Below, in pieces: positions 40,537 to 49,878 of a DNA stretch of 64,000 bases. Source of the stretch: an uncultured Fibrobacter sp. (GTDB taxonomy: Bacteria > Fibrobacterota > Fibrobacteria > Fibrobacterales > Fibrobacteraceae); NCBI GenBank assembly GCA_934691725.1, contig CAKUTF010000002.1:83452-147451 (forward strand), given 5' to 3'. The notes under the pieces were generated by a model, which saw only the letters and a program-made list of their open reading frames with translations, made no database searches and had not been told where the DNA came from. The first letter of the stretch is position 1. Each line of letters starts with the position of its first letter. The position numbers and the translations under genes were made by a program.

Positions 40537-43500
40537 TTAGCCGTTGTCCCCCACAAACTCGCGCGCGTTGCGGAAGAGCTTCATCCACGGACCGTCTTCG
40601 CCCCAATCCGCCGGATGCCAGCTGTATTGCACGGTGCGGAACACGCGTTCGGGGTGCGGCATCATGATGAGCGCGCGACCGTCCTTGCTCGTGAGGCCTG
40701 TAATTCCAAAAGGCGAGCCGTTCGGATTCAGCGGATAACGTTCGGTGTAAGCGTGTTTGCCATCGACATAGCGAAGGCTCACAAGCCCCGTCTTCAGACA
40801 GGCTTCGGCTGCGTCACGGCTTGCAAATTCCGCGCGACCTTCCCCATGCGCCACGGCAATCGGGAGTACGGAACCGGCCATTCCCTTGAGCAGCACAGCG
40901 GGCGTTTCCTCGACCTTGAGGCTCACGAATCGCGCTTCGAAACGTTCCGAAGTGTTCTGCACGAAACGCGGCCAATGTTCCGCGCCCGGAATCAAGTCCT
41001 TCAAATTCGAAACCATCTGGCAACCGTTGCAGACGCCGAGCGTGAACGTGTCCCTTCGATGGAAGAACGTTTCGAATTCCTTTCGGGCCTTTTCGTTAAA
41101 GAGGATGCTCTTCGCCCAGCCTTCGCCTGCGCCGAGAACGTCGCCGTAGCTGAAGCCGCCACAAGCAACAAGCCCACGGAATTCCCGCAGGGAAACTTTT
41201 CCGGAAAGGATATCGGTCATGTGGACGTCGATGGATTCAAAACCGGCACGGTCAAAGGCAGCCGCCATTTCGACTTCGCCGTTGATTCCCTGCTCGCGGA
41301 GAATCGCCATTTTCGGACGGCTCGCGTAATCCTTCTTCATGCGAACATCGAACGTAAGCTTCGGGGAAATTCCCGGATCATCCTGTTCAAGCTTCAGCCG
41401 GTATTCGCTTTCCGCACATTCGGGGTTGTCGCGAAGCTTTGCAATGCGACGCGTCGTATCGCTCCAAATGGCGCGCAGTTCCGAAAGTCCTTCCGCATAA
41501 TCGCCGACAGTAAACTTGTACGAATCGTTGAGCGTTCCGATATCGCTTACGACACCATCTAGACCAGCCGCGACAAAGGCATCCTTCACTGCCTGGACAT
41601 TTTCATCCGCGACCTGGATGACCGCGCCGAGTTCTTCGTTGAAAAGTTTTTCCACATCGGTCCCCGGAAGAGCGGAGATGTCCAGGGAAACGCCGACATG
41701 TCCCGCAAACGCCATTTCCAGAGCCGTCACGAAAAGACCGCCATCCGACTTGTCATGGTAAGCGAGAATTTTCCCTTCGCGGTTAAGCTTCTGGATCGTT
41801 TCGAAGAACGCGCGGAGTTCCTTGGCGCTATCGACATCCGGAGCGGCATTTCCGAGTTCGCAGAAAACCTGGGCCGCGATTGAAGCCCCCATGCGGTTCT
41901 TTCCGCGCGAAAGGTCGATGAGAAGCAAACGGGAATTTTTCCGCTGGAGCATCGGGGTGAGCGTTCCTCGGACATCGGAAACAGGGGCAAACGCGCTGAT
42001 GACAACCGAAATCGGAGCTGTCACGTTGTGCTTTCCCTTTTCGTCTTCCCAGACGGTACTCATACTCATCGAATCCTTTCCGACCGGAATCGTAATTCCG
42101 AGTTCCGGGCAGAGTTCCATCCCGATGGCCTGCACGGCTTCATAGAGGTCCGCGCCGTCCCCCTCGTAATTGGGAGAAGCCATCCAGTTTGCAGACAAAT
42201 TAATCCGTCCCATGTCGTCGATGCGGGCTGCGACCATATTCGTAAGAGCCTCGGCGACAGCCATCCGGGCACTCGCCGACGGAGAAATCAGCGCAACCGG
42301 GGCGCGCTCGCCGATACTCATCGCTTCGCCTTCGTAAGAATCGAGCGTCGCAGTAGTCACGGCGACATCCGCCACAGGAACCTGCCACGGCCCGACCATC
42401 TGGTCGCGGGCGATCATGCCGGTCACGGAACGGTCGCCAATTGTAATCAGGAACGTCTTGTCGGCAACGCTAGGACTTGCGAGAACGCGCCCGGCGATTT
42501 CGGCAATCGACCGGGAATTCAAAATCTCTGTCGGAGCGAGCGGACGCTTCTCGGAGCGGTTGTCCCGAATCATCCGGGGAGGCTTTCCGAGAAGAACGTC
42601 AAGCGGCATATCCACCGGCGTGTTTCCAAAATGCGAATCGGTCAGCTTCAGCTCACGCTCCTTGACAGCCGTTCCCACGACCGCATACGGGCAACGTTCG
42701 CGCTTGCAGATTTCGTCAAAGACTTTCATCCTTTCCTGCGGAACCGCAATCACGTAACGTTCCTGCGACTCGTTGCTCCAGATTTCATACGGGCTCATGT
42801 CCGGTTCGTCGTTCGGGACCTTCCGGAGTTCGAACGTTCCGCCGAGTCCACCGTCGCTCACCAGTTCCGGGAAGGCGTTCGAAAGTCCGCCAGCGCCCAC
42901 GTCGTGGATGAACGAAATCGGATTGTCCTTTTCGAGCGCCCAGCAGCGATCGATCACTTCCTGGCAGCGCCGTTGCATTTCGGGGTTTCCCCGCTGGACG
43001 CTCGCGAAATCGAGATCCTCGTTGCCACTACCGCTCGTGACGGAACTCGCCGCCCCGCCACCGAGCCCGATGAGCATCGCGGGTCCGCCGAGAGCGATCA
43101 GCGCATCACCCGGATTGATGTGTCCCTTTGCGATAAACTCTTCCTTGATGTTTCCGAGACCGCCGGCGAGCATAATCGGCTTGTGATAGCCTCGGACTTC
43201 CTTGCCCTTCGACGACGGGACTTCTTCCTCGAACGTGCGGAAGTAGCCGAGAATGTTCGGGCGTCCAAATTCGTTGTTGAACGCGGCGCCGCCGAGCGGC
43301 CCTTCGATCATGATTTCGAGCGGAGAAGCGAGGCGCGAAGGATTTCCAAAATCCTTTTCCCACGGTTGGACGTAACCCGGAATTTTCAGGTTCGAAACGC
43401 TGTAGCCGGTAAGCCCAGCCTTCGGCTTCGATCCGCGGCCCGTCGCGCCTTCGTCGCGGATTTCTCCGCCGCTTCCTGTCGCGGCTCCCGGGAACGGGGA

Positions 43501-44409
43501 AATCGCCGTCGGATGGTTGTGCGTCTCCACTTTCATCAAGATGGGAATCGCCTCTTCGTGCCATCCGTACCTGTTCGTCGTCGGGTCCGCGTAGTAACGT
43601 CCCGCCTTCTTCGCCCCGTTCATCACCGCCGCGTTGTCCTTGTATGCGGAGAGGATGTTTGTCGAATGGAGCTTATACGTATTCTTGATCATCTGGAAGA
43701 GCGACAGGTCCTTCTTTTCGCCATCGATCGTCCATTCCGCCCCGAAGACCTTGTGGCGGCAATGTTCGGAATTCATCTCCGCGAACATGTAAAGTTCCAC
43801 GTCGGTCGGGTTCCGCTTGAGCGCGGTAAAGCTCTCGACCAGGTAATCGATTTCCGCCGGAGAAAGCGCAAGCCCCATTTCCTTGTCCGCGCGGACCAGA
43901 GCGTTTCGGCCTTCGGTCATGATGGGAACTTCCACGAGCTTCTTGGGCGCGTCGTGCATAAAGAGAACATCGAGCAGATGGAGCGCAGGGAAAACCTTTT
44001 CCGTCATCCGGTCGTGAATCTTCGCCTTGATATCCTTTGAAACCGCTTCCGTAACGGCCCCGTTAAAATCGATGTAATAAGCGACCGCACGCTCGATGCG
44101 CTTCACCTCGGAAAGTCCGCAGATGTGGGCGATATCCGTCGCCTTGGAACTCCACGGGCTAATCGTCCCCGGACGCGGCGCCACGACAAAGAGCGTCCCC
44201 TCGGGTTCCCGCGCTTCGCGCAAAGGTCCGTAGCTCAGGAGCTTTTCGAGCGTGCCTTTTTTTTCTGGCGAAAGCTCGGAATCCAAATCGACAACATGGA
44301 CATATTCCGCATAGATGTCCTTTACCGGAAGGGACGCCGCCTTGAAATCGGCAAGGAGCTTCTGCTCCCGGAAGGAGGAAAGCGCAGGAGAACCGCGAAG
44401 AATCATCAT
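40537..44409 (-). CDS. purL: Phosphoribosylformylglycinamidine synthase, single-chain type
   Basis: A 1290-residue fused enzyme that makes FGAM from FGAR, glutamine and ATP in purine synthesis. The N-terminal, two AIRS-like and C-terminal glutaminase parts are all present: HNHPTAISPFPGAATGSGGEIRDEG, then GGLGGTFELRKVPNDE, and the glutaminase nucleophile in LGVCNGCQM and later MMPHPERVFR. Length equals the E. coli-type PurL (about 1295). ATG 44409 follows AAGGTAG. It is a single-gene transcript with its own terminator. Confidence 0.97.
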   Translation of the reverse strand: MMILRGSPALSSFREQKLLADFKAASLPVKDIYAEYVHVVDLDSELSPEKKGTLEKLLSYGPLREAREPEGTLFVVAPRPGTISPWSSKATDIAHICGLSEVKRIERAVAYYIDFNGAVTEAVSKDIKAKIHDRMTEKVFPALHLLDVLFMHDAPKKLVEVPIMTEGRNALVRADKEMGLALSPAEIDYLVESFTALKRNPTDVELYMFAEMNSEHCRHKVFGAEWTIDGEKKDLSLFQMIKNTYKLHSTNILSAYKDNAAVMNGAKKAGRYYADPTTNRYGWHEEAIPILMKVETHNHPTAISPFPGAATGSGGEIRDEGATGRGSKPKAGLTGYSVSNLKIPGYVQPWEKDFGNPSRLASPLEIMIEGPLGGAAFNNEFGRPNILGYFRTFEEEVPSSKGKEVRGYHKPIMLAGGLGNIKEEFIAKGHINPGDALIALGGPAMLIGLGGGAASSVTSGSGNEDLDFASVQRGNPEMQRRCQEVIDRCWALEKDNPISFIHDVGAGGLSNAFPELVSDGGLGGTFELRKVPNDEPDMSPYEIWSNESQERYVIAVPQERMKVFDEICKRERCPYAVVGTAVKERELKLTDSHFGNTPVDMPLDVLLGKPPRMIRDNRSEKRPLAPTEILNSRSIAEIAGRVLASPSVADKTFLITIGDRSVTGMIARDQMVGPWQVPVADVAVTTATLDSYEGEAMSIGERAPVALISPSASARMAVAEALTNMVAARIDDMGRINLSANWMASPNYEGDGADLYEAVQAIGMELCPELGITIPVGKDSMSMSTVWEDEKGKHNVTAPISVVISAFAPVSDVRGTLTPMLQRKNSRLLLIDLSRGKNRMGASIAAQVFCELGNAAPDVDSAKELRAFFETIQKLNREGKILAYHDKSDGGLFVTALEMAFAGHVGVSLDISALPGTDVEKLFNEELGAVIQVADENVQAVKDAFVAAGLDGVVSDIGTLNDSYKFTVGDYAEGLSELRAIWSDTTRRIAKLRDNPECAESEYRLKLEQDDPGISPKLTFDVRMKKDYASRPKMAILREQGINGEVEMAAAFDRAGFESIDVHMTDILSGKVSLREFRGLVACGGFSYGDVLGAGEGWAKSILFNEKARKEFETFFHRRDTFTLGVCNGCQMVSNLKDLIPGAEHWPRFVQNTSERFEARFVSLKVEETPAVLLKGMAGSVLPIAVAHGEGRAEFASRDAAEACLKTGLVSLRYVDGKHAYTERYPLNPNGSPFGITGLTSKDGRALIMMPHPERVFRTVQYSWHPADWGEDGPWMKLFRNAREFVGDNG

Positions 44410-44501
44410 AAAGGCTACCTTGAATATTTTAAAATTTTTCCAAAAATAGCTTTTCAGAGGTCAGGAAAAATTTTAGACGATAAAAAAGTTCGGCAAAAGG
44501 C

Positions 44502-44577
44502 TATGTTAAAATTCTTTAAAATTTTTAACATACTTCAAAAGCAATGTTAAAAAGAATCGATTTTTTTAACATTGCTT
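44502..44577. repeat. Two nested-sequence inverted repeats next to the fic remnant
   Basis: IR1 pairs TATGTTAAAA (44502-44511) with TTTTAACATA (44523-44532). IR2 pairs AAGCAATGTTAAAAA (44539-44553) with TTTTTAACATTGCTT (44563-44577), a perfect 15-bp match. Both share the core ATGTTAAAA. IR2 includes the last codons of the fic remnant, so it may be the old fic terminator; IR1 may be an operator or a second terminator ahead of purL. Confidence 0.7.
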
Positions 44578-44811
44578 GGCTTGTTTTTCGCTACGACCTG
44601 AAAATAAATCAAAAAGCGGTTGATTGACATAATAATTACTGTTTTTCAATTTCACTTTGCGAAGAAACTGCCATTCGGTCAGCGACTCCAAATACTTGGC
44701 AGCCGTTTGGCGAGTAACATTTAGATCGCGCATCACAAGCTCTATTTTTGTATAGGGATGCCTAAACAAATTATCAAGAAGTTCACGCCGATAACGTGTT
44801 CCCGCGGATTT
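44566..44811 (-). pseudogene. C-terminal remnant of a Fic-family protein
   Basis: About 81 codons remain open, ending QAKQC and containing RYRRELLDNLFRHPYTKIELVMRDL and NVTRQTAAKYLESLTEWQFL, the C-terminal winged-helix of Fic proteins. The catalytic HPFxxGNGR part is absent. An in-frame stop at 44812-44814 and the end of the restriction gene at 44823 abut it directly, so the island has replaced the 5' part of the gene. A complete Fic gene, of a different sequence, is at 60557-61630. Confidence 0.75.
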
Positions 44812-44822
44812 TCATCGCCAAG

Positions 44823-46139
44823 TCAAGAAGCGCAAATCATTCCAGCCAATTCAGCGATATCCGAACCAGACTTCATCGGGTGGCGATGCATCAAAGCGCG
44901 AACGTCCAACAGGATGCCGTAGATTTTGTCGTACGATTTTTCCACACCGGAATCGCACCAATCGCAACAAGCATAACCGACATTCTCTAGCGCATAGTTT
45001 TCCAACTCATTTTTACGAGAAGCGTATGGCATGATAAATGCATTAAAAATTTTCCCTTTCGGATATTTTCCAAATCGTTCCTTTTGTCTAGCTTCGATAA
45101 ATTCCGCATAGGCAATCTGCTTCACGATAGAACCTGTCCCGGGAAGATTTCTAGGATTTCGCAAAAAATCCACACCCGTTTCCGCTTCACCATACCGATA
45201 ATATTTTGCATCGAGGATAAAGATGTCGTCATTCAAAATCATTATCGTATCCGGTCGCAAAGCCGTTCGTTTTTCATCACGAACTTCCACATCGTTCGCC
45301 TTTCCGTAAATTTTCCAAGAACAATGTGGATAATATTTTTTCTTTTCGTTTGAATCAATTCCAAAAACGAAATTGATCAAGCCTTCCCACACGTATTCAA
45401 AATCTGTCGTCCCAAAAAACGCCTTTCGATTATCTTTTCTTTTTCCCAGATAGCAGACCATATCTATCATATTTCGGAAAAGCATCAAATATTTTTCATT
45501 GAATGTCTTTGAAATTTTTGACCGCAATACCGACAAAAAAAGTTTTTCATTAAAAGCGAGCACAGGCATCTCCGGTTGGGCATATCCAAACAGGCAACCG
45601 ATTTTTTCGTAGCTTTCATAGACACAGTATTTGTGGATTTGCGTAATCAATTCATTTTCGTTGCTATTCGTTTTCTTCGTAATAAAATCAAGATAGACCG
45701 ACGATTCATTCGGGAATTCACCTGCAATCCGAGGACGAATCTGCTTGATGGTTCTCGACCAGTTTATTTTTCCACTCGGCGCTTTTTTATAAATCGATTC
45801 TTTTTCGGTATAATAGCCAAAGTTCAAAAAATAGCTGAAAATATGGATATAGGCATGGATAGGAAACTGAACAGCATCTTTATTCAATTGCCGATTTTTG
45901 TCAACACATTTACTTTCTTTAGAAAATGCGGAAAGGACCGAAACAAGGTTCAAAACATCCTTGCGATATTCCTTTTCTTCATCAGCCGGCTTTGAATAAC
46001 CATAAGGAAAATAGACTTTTAATTCTCCATCGTTATAACGGATTCCTACAAATTCATCTTCTTGTTTGCCGCCATAAACGCAGCATTCGCTAAGCTTCGA
46101 ACGGCTGTATTTCGTTCCCATTGCCACCAAATTCCGCAT
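44823..46139 (-). CDS. LlaJI/McrC-like restriction subunit
   Basis: A 438-residue protein with the C-terminal nuclease core of the LlaJI/McrC family: TALRPDTIMI, then DDIFILDAKYYRY (D-xn-DAK of the PD-(D/E)xK fold). The N-terminal half resembles McrC-type linker regions. With the preceding GTPase it should cut DNA at modified or specific sites. It overlaps that gene's 3' end by about 50 bp; a later start (MGTKYSRSK at residue 7) is possible. It is AT-rich against its chromosomal neighbours. Confidence 0.85.
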   Translation of the reverse strand: MRNLVAMGTKYSRSKLSECCVYGGKQEDEFVGIRYNDGELKVYFPYGYSKPADEEKEYRKDVLNLVSVLSAFSKESKCVDKNRQLNKDAVQFPIHAYIHIFSYFLNFGYYTEKESIYKKAPSGKINWSRTIKQIRPRIAGEFPNESSVYLDFITKKTNSNENELITQIHKYCVYESYEKIGCLFGYAQPEMPVLAFNEKLFLSVLRSKISKTFNEKYLMLFRNMIDMVCYLGKRKDNRKAFFGTTDFEYVWEGLINFVFGIDSNEKKKYYPHCSWKIYGKANDVEVRDEKRTALRPDTIMILNDDIFILDAKYYRYGEAETGVDFLRNPRNLPGTGSIVKQIAYAEFIEARQKERFGKYPKGKIFNAFIMPYASRKNELENYALENVGYACCDWCDSGVEKSYDKIYGILLDVRALMHRHPMKSGSDIAELAGMICAS

Positions 46140-47859
46140 TTTTTTGAAGGTTGCTTAGAGCATCATCACTGAAAATTTTAAACCCGATTTTTTTGAATTT
46201 CTTTGTAAGCTCTTCCAAGGTTTTTACATCACCGAAATGTTTTTGTCGGTCAAATTTAAAGGCATCGTCCCACAGATATTTCAGAACTTTTTCCGCAAAG
46301 GCATCGTCCGTTATCTTGATTTCTTCGGAATTCTGATCTTTTTTCGGAGTGATAAACCATCCGCCAAGCCGTTTATCTTCCATGCTCGAAAGCCCGTTTT
46401 CCTCGGCGGATTCCATAATGATTTCATTGATCTTTTCACGAAAATCTCCCCATTTGACATGGGTACTTCCAACCTCCTGTTCGTATTGATTTTTTTCATC
46501 AAGATGATCATCATCATTTTTCAGGTCATTGGACACCTGTTTCATTTCCCAACGCCGTTGGAAAGCATTGTCCAATGTAAAAACATTCTGATCGCTTGTA
46601 TTCATCGTCGCATAAAAGGAAAGATTGGGCGGAAGGCGGATATCGACATTGTCGTTGAAAGTGATGTTTCCCAATTTTTTCGGCGGTAAAGGATTTACAG
46701 TATTTTCAGTCTCATAAGCGCCACGAAAATAAGCGTTGATATAATCATTTTCTACGCAATATTCACTCCAACCAGGACCGTATGAATTGCCATTAACGAT
46801 TTCAACAGCCGCATTCGAGGGTTTTCGATCCAACAGTTGAAACAGATCTCCAAAAATTGCAGCGGCATTTCCGCGATTGATTTCTTCGATAATCAAAGCG
46901 AATTCCTTATCAGGATTTTCATACGCATCCCGAAGAATTTTTGTAAACGGTCCCGCCTTAAACTTGTAATGTATCCCTCCATCCTTTTTTGTTTCCGGCA
47001 AGATCTGCCCGACAAAATCCGCATTGCAGTAATCCGGATGAAAAACAACTCGCTTTAGTTGGTGATTTTCTTCGGAAATATTTTTCTTTTTAAGTTCTTC
47101 TTGAATTTGATGGGATTTGCCGCAACCGGGAACGCCGTAGTAGATGACTTGGGAAGGGAAAAAATTCTCTTTTAAAACATTTTGGACTGTACGTTTTTCA
47201 TCATCTTTTTCAAGGAAGCTGTATTCTTCTGGATATTCTGTTATCAAACAAATTTTCGAAGGCATTTTTGAATACAACGTTTGAAAATAAGAAGCGCCCA
47301 AAGCACCGGCAGAATTTTTTATCACAGATTTTGGACCACAACTAATCGCAAAAAAACCACTTTCATTAATTCCATTCTGCTTTTTCAATTTGTGTTCAAA
47401 ATTAATATTTGAAAAATTTTGTGTAAATTCCGGCAGAATGCTGTCATTTAAGGAAAAAACTTCTTTACAAAAATTATCTGTAAGGCAAAATTCCGATTTT
47501 ACATAGTCAATCAAATTCTGTACAGTATTGACAGATTCGGGTATCCCATATTTTCTAAAACAAACTGCAGCTAAATAAATCGGATTTATCTTGCCGAATG
47601 CAGACATAAAGTTTTTTGCAAAAATAATTGAGATTTTTCCGTCCCCATCAGTTTCTTTTAATTTTCCCGTTTCAAAATCAAAATAGTAAACAAGCTCTTT
47701 CACCAAATCAGATTTTTCAAAAGTCATCCAATGTGAATAATCCACCTGATTTTTAAAATCTAAAACTTTACAAATACACAAGCAAGCTAAAAAAGAATCT
47801 TCAATTTTTAAATTCCTAAGCGCTTCAACAATTGTTTTTTCTTGAAAAAATTTCATCAC
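46090..47859 (-). CDS. McrB-type AAA+ GTPase restriction subunit (LlaJI R1-like)
   Basis: A 589-residue protein. The N-terminal 230 residues are probably the target-recognition part. The AAA+ core has Walker A GVPGCGKS (242-249), Walker B FALIIEEINRGNAAAIFGD, and the McrB signature MNTSDQNVFTLDNAFQRRWEM. This family uses GTP to translocate DNA and drive the McrC nuclease. The start (GTG 47859 or ATG 47856) follows the methyltransferase stop with no gap. Confidence 0.9.
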   Translation of the reverse strand: MMKFFQEKTIVEALRNLKIEDSFLACLCICKVLDFKNQVDYSHWMTFEKSDLVKELVYYFDFETGKLKETDGDGKISIIFAKNFMSAFGKINPIYLAAVCFRKYGIPESVNTVQNLIDYVKSEFCLTDNFCKEVFSLNDSILPEFTQNFSNINFEHKLKKQNGINESGFFAISCGPKSVIKNSAGALGASYFQTLYSKMPSKICLITEYPEEYSFLEKDDEKRTVQNVLKENFFPSQVIYYGVPGCGKSHQIQEELKKKNISEENHQLKRVVFHPDYCNADFVGQILPETKKDGGIHYKFKAGPFTKILRDAYENPDKEFALIIEEINRGNAAAIFGDLFQLLDRKPSNAAVEIVNGNSYGPGWSEYCVENDYINAYFRGAYETENTVNPLPPKKLGNITFNDNVDIRLPPNLSFYATMNTSDQNVFTLDNAFQRRWEMKQVSNDLKNDDDHLDEKNQYEQEVGSTHVKWGDFREKINEIIMESAEENGLSSMEDKRLGGWFITPKKDQNSEEIKITDDAFAEKVLKYLWDDAFKFDRQKHFGDVKTLEELTKKFKKIGFKIFSDDALSNLQKNAEFGGNGNEIQPFEA

Positions 47860-48930
47860 TTATTCTTCTCCATCCAAGACCTTAACCATTTCTTTTGCTA
47901 TAGCTTTTAAAACAGGGATACTGACGGAATTACCAAGCTGTTTAAACGCCTGCATATCAGAAACAGGCATTTTGAAAGATTCAGGGAATCCCTGTAGACG
48001 AAGAGCCTCTCGAACAGATAGTTTTCTTCCTATGTCCCACAGTTTAGGCGTTCTATTAGCAATAATAGTAGATGCATAAGTATCCAAACATGAATAGAAA
48101 GCCTCTTGAATCTGCGTTTTTGCCGCATCTCCAACATGGAATCTCAAGGAACCATCGGGTTTCTGATAAGAGTAAATTCCATATTTTCCTTTTTTTGTAG
48201 TGGGTTTATATTTGGAATTATCATGTTTTACACGAATTGACTCTTTGGCATGTTCAAAATGATACTTTATACGATCCATTTCAAACTGCGTCAACTTTAA
48301 GGAAGGGTCATCATTATCCAAATCAATTATATCTCTAAGCGTAGATTTCTTTCCTATTGGCTTAGGAAATCTAAAGTTTTCTGTAAACTCCTTTCTAAAA
48401 CCAACACAATACCAGCGTTCTCTTTTTTGTGGCAATCCAAAATCAAGCGAAGATAACACTTTAGTATAAACTCTATAACCAAGTTCATTTTCTAATACAT
48501 CAAGAATCGTCTTTACAGTTTTTCCGCCCTTATGAGAAACCAAACCTTTAACATTTTCAAGGAAAAACATTTTAGGTCTCTTCGCTTTCACAATTTCTTT
48601 TATATTGAAAAAAAGAGTTCCTCTTGTCTTATCTTCAAATCCTTTTTTTTGACCTGCATAGCTAAATGGTTGGCAAGGAAAACCCGCACATAAACAGTCA
48701 AAATCAGGAATATCTTTAGGTTCAATTTTATTGATATCCTCGTTAAATAATCCCGATTGAAATAATTCTGGAGATTTTCGCTCAAAGTTTTTTTGATAAG
48801 TCTGTCGCGCAAATTTATCAATTTCACTTGCAAAGACACATTTACCGCCTACAGATTCCATTGCTAAATGAAAGCCTCCTATACCGGCAAATAAATCAAT
48901 AAAAGTAAATTTGGACTTCTTCTGTCCCAT
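47860..48930 (-). CDS. DNA (cytosine-5) methyltransferase
   Basis: A 356-residue m5C methyltransferase. Motif I is TFIDLFAGIGGF, motif IV is AGFPCQPFS with catalytic Cys86, motif VI is FLENVKGL, and motif VIII is QKRERWY. It should protect the sites cut by the neighbouring LlaJI-like enzyme. LlaJI itself has two methyltransferases for an asymmetric site; here only one is found, so the site may be symmetric. First gene of the three-gene operon, AT-rich. Confidence 0.94.
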   Translation of the reverse strand: MGQKKSKFTFIDLFAGIGGFHLAMESVGGKCVFASEIDKFARQTYQKNFERKSPELFQSGLFNEDINKIEPKDIPDFDCLCAGFPCQPFSYAGQKKGFEDKTRGTLFFNIKEIVKAKRPKMFFLENVKGLVSHKGGKTVKTILDVLENELGYRVYTKVLSSLDFGLPQKRERWYCVGFRKEFTENFRFPKPIGKKSTLRDIIDLDNDDPSLKLTQFEMDRIKYHFEHAKESIRVKHDNSKYKPTTKKGKYGIYSYQKPDGSLRFHVGDAAKTQIQEAFYSCLDTYASTIIANRTPKLWDIGRKLSVREALRLQGFPESFKMPVSDMQAFKQLGNSVSIPVLKAIAKEMVKVLDGEE

Positions 48931-49159
48931 TTTATCGTTCCTAAAAACAGGACGTTTTTTCGATACTCCTCTTGTCCTTCCAATACAGACTTTGTATCTT
49001 GTGAAAGAGTTGCGTTCATCCGCCTGGCAGCAGTTCTAACGGGGCGGCAAGTCAAACTCTCTGCCAAGTATTCGCCGAAGGATTTCCGGAGGCAGGACCA
49101 CTATGAGGTAAAGGCCTCTGAGCACTTGCGTAGGGCACCACAACGGGTAAAGTGGTGAA
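48931..49159. other. Structured non-coding region between methyltransferase and recombinase
   Basis: A 229-bp divergent gap. It holds several potential stems: GGCAG (49037-49041) with CTGCC (about 49079), GAGG/CCTC near 49105-49119, and CACCAC/GTGGTG at about 49137-49158 directly before the recombinase ATG. This last stem would cover the ribosome-binding region. Base composition rises from AT-rich to more balanced towards the recombinase. It may be a regulatory leader; I cannot assign a known RNA family. Confidence 0.4.
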
Positions 49160-49777
49160 ATGATCTACGGATACATTCGCGTCAGCACCGACAAACAATC
49201 CGTTGAAAACCAGCGGTTTGAAATTTCCCGTTTTGCAAAAAAGCAAAAGCTTAAAATCGACGGTTGGATCGAAGAAACCATCAGCGGAACCAAGAATTAC
49301 ACCAAGCGGGAACTCGGAAAGCTTTTGGAAAAGACAAACGACGGAGACTTGATTGTCTGCGCAGAACTTTCGAGGCTTGGCCGCAGCCTCTTCATGATTA
49401 TGGAAATTTTAAACATCTGCCTGAACAAAGGATGCCGCGTCTGGACGATTAAAGACAGCTACCGATTGGGCGATGACATCCAAAGCAAGGTTCTCGCATT
49501 CGCCTTTGGACTTTCCGCAGAAATTGAACGGAATCTGATTAGCCAGAGAACGAAGGAAGCCTTGGCCAGGAAAAAATCGGAAGGAACTGTTCTTGGCAGA
49601 CCGCTTGGAAGGAAAAATTCCCGGCAAAACAGGACTTGCCTAGAAAATAAAAAGTTCATCAAAAAAAGTTTGGCTTCGGGAATCTCGAAAAGCGAACTTT
49701 CAAAAAAACTGCACATATCGAGAGGAACCTTGTACCGATACTTGGCAGACACTTCGCAAAGCATCTATTTTTCCTGA
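49160..49777 (+). CDS. Serine recombinase / DNA invertase (Mpi-like)
   Basis: A 205-residue small serine recombinase. MIYGYIRVSTDKQSVENQRFE carries the nucleophile Ser9, ELSRLGRSLFMIMEI is the conserved Arg-containing motif, and RNLISQRTKEALARKK leads into a C-terminal helix-turn-helix ending RGTLYRYL. The opening is close to that of Bacteroides Mpi, the master invertase that flips many promoters, as I remember it. It could invert promoters or act in island mobility. A terminator follows. Confidence 0.9.
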   Translation: MIYGYIRVSTDKQSVENQRFEISRFAKKQKLKIDGWIEETISGTKNYTKRELGKLLEKTNDGDLIVCAELSRLGRSLFMIMEILNICLNKGCRVWTIKDSYRLGDDIQSKVLAFAFGLSAEIERNLISQRTKEALARKKSEGTVLGRPLGRKNSRQNRTCLENKKFIKKSLASGISKSELSKKLHISRGTLYRYLADTSQSIYFS

Positions 49778-49786
49778 GAAAATTCA

Positions 49787-49813
49787 AAATCTGTCAAACA
49801 CGACAGATTTTTT
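49787..49813 (+). terminator. Rho-independent terminator after serine recombinase
   Basis: Stem AAATCTGTC / GACAGATTT, loop of 6, followed by a short T run, 10 bp after the stop. Confidence 0.88.
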
Positions 49814-49878
49814 AATCTATTTTTGTGTTCAAAAGAAAGGAACGTTTTTTCGGAACAACTTTTAAGGCGGAGACAGAT

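Noticed and set aside
42028..44040. Long open frame (670 codons) on the plus strand
   Set aside because: It is antisense to the well-supported purL gene, is rich in Arg/His as expected for the complement of such coding DNA, and has no family motif or ribosome site.
44823..46139. Type IIS or stand-alone endonuclease
   Set aside because: The McrB-type GTPase directly upstream with overlapping ends and the DAK nuclease core fit a two-subunit LlaJI/McrBC enzyme better.
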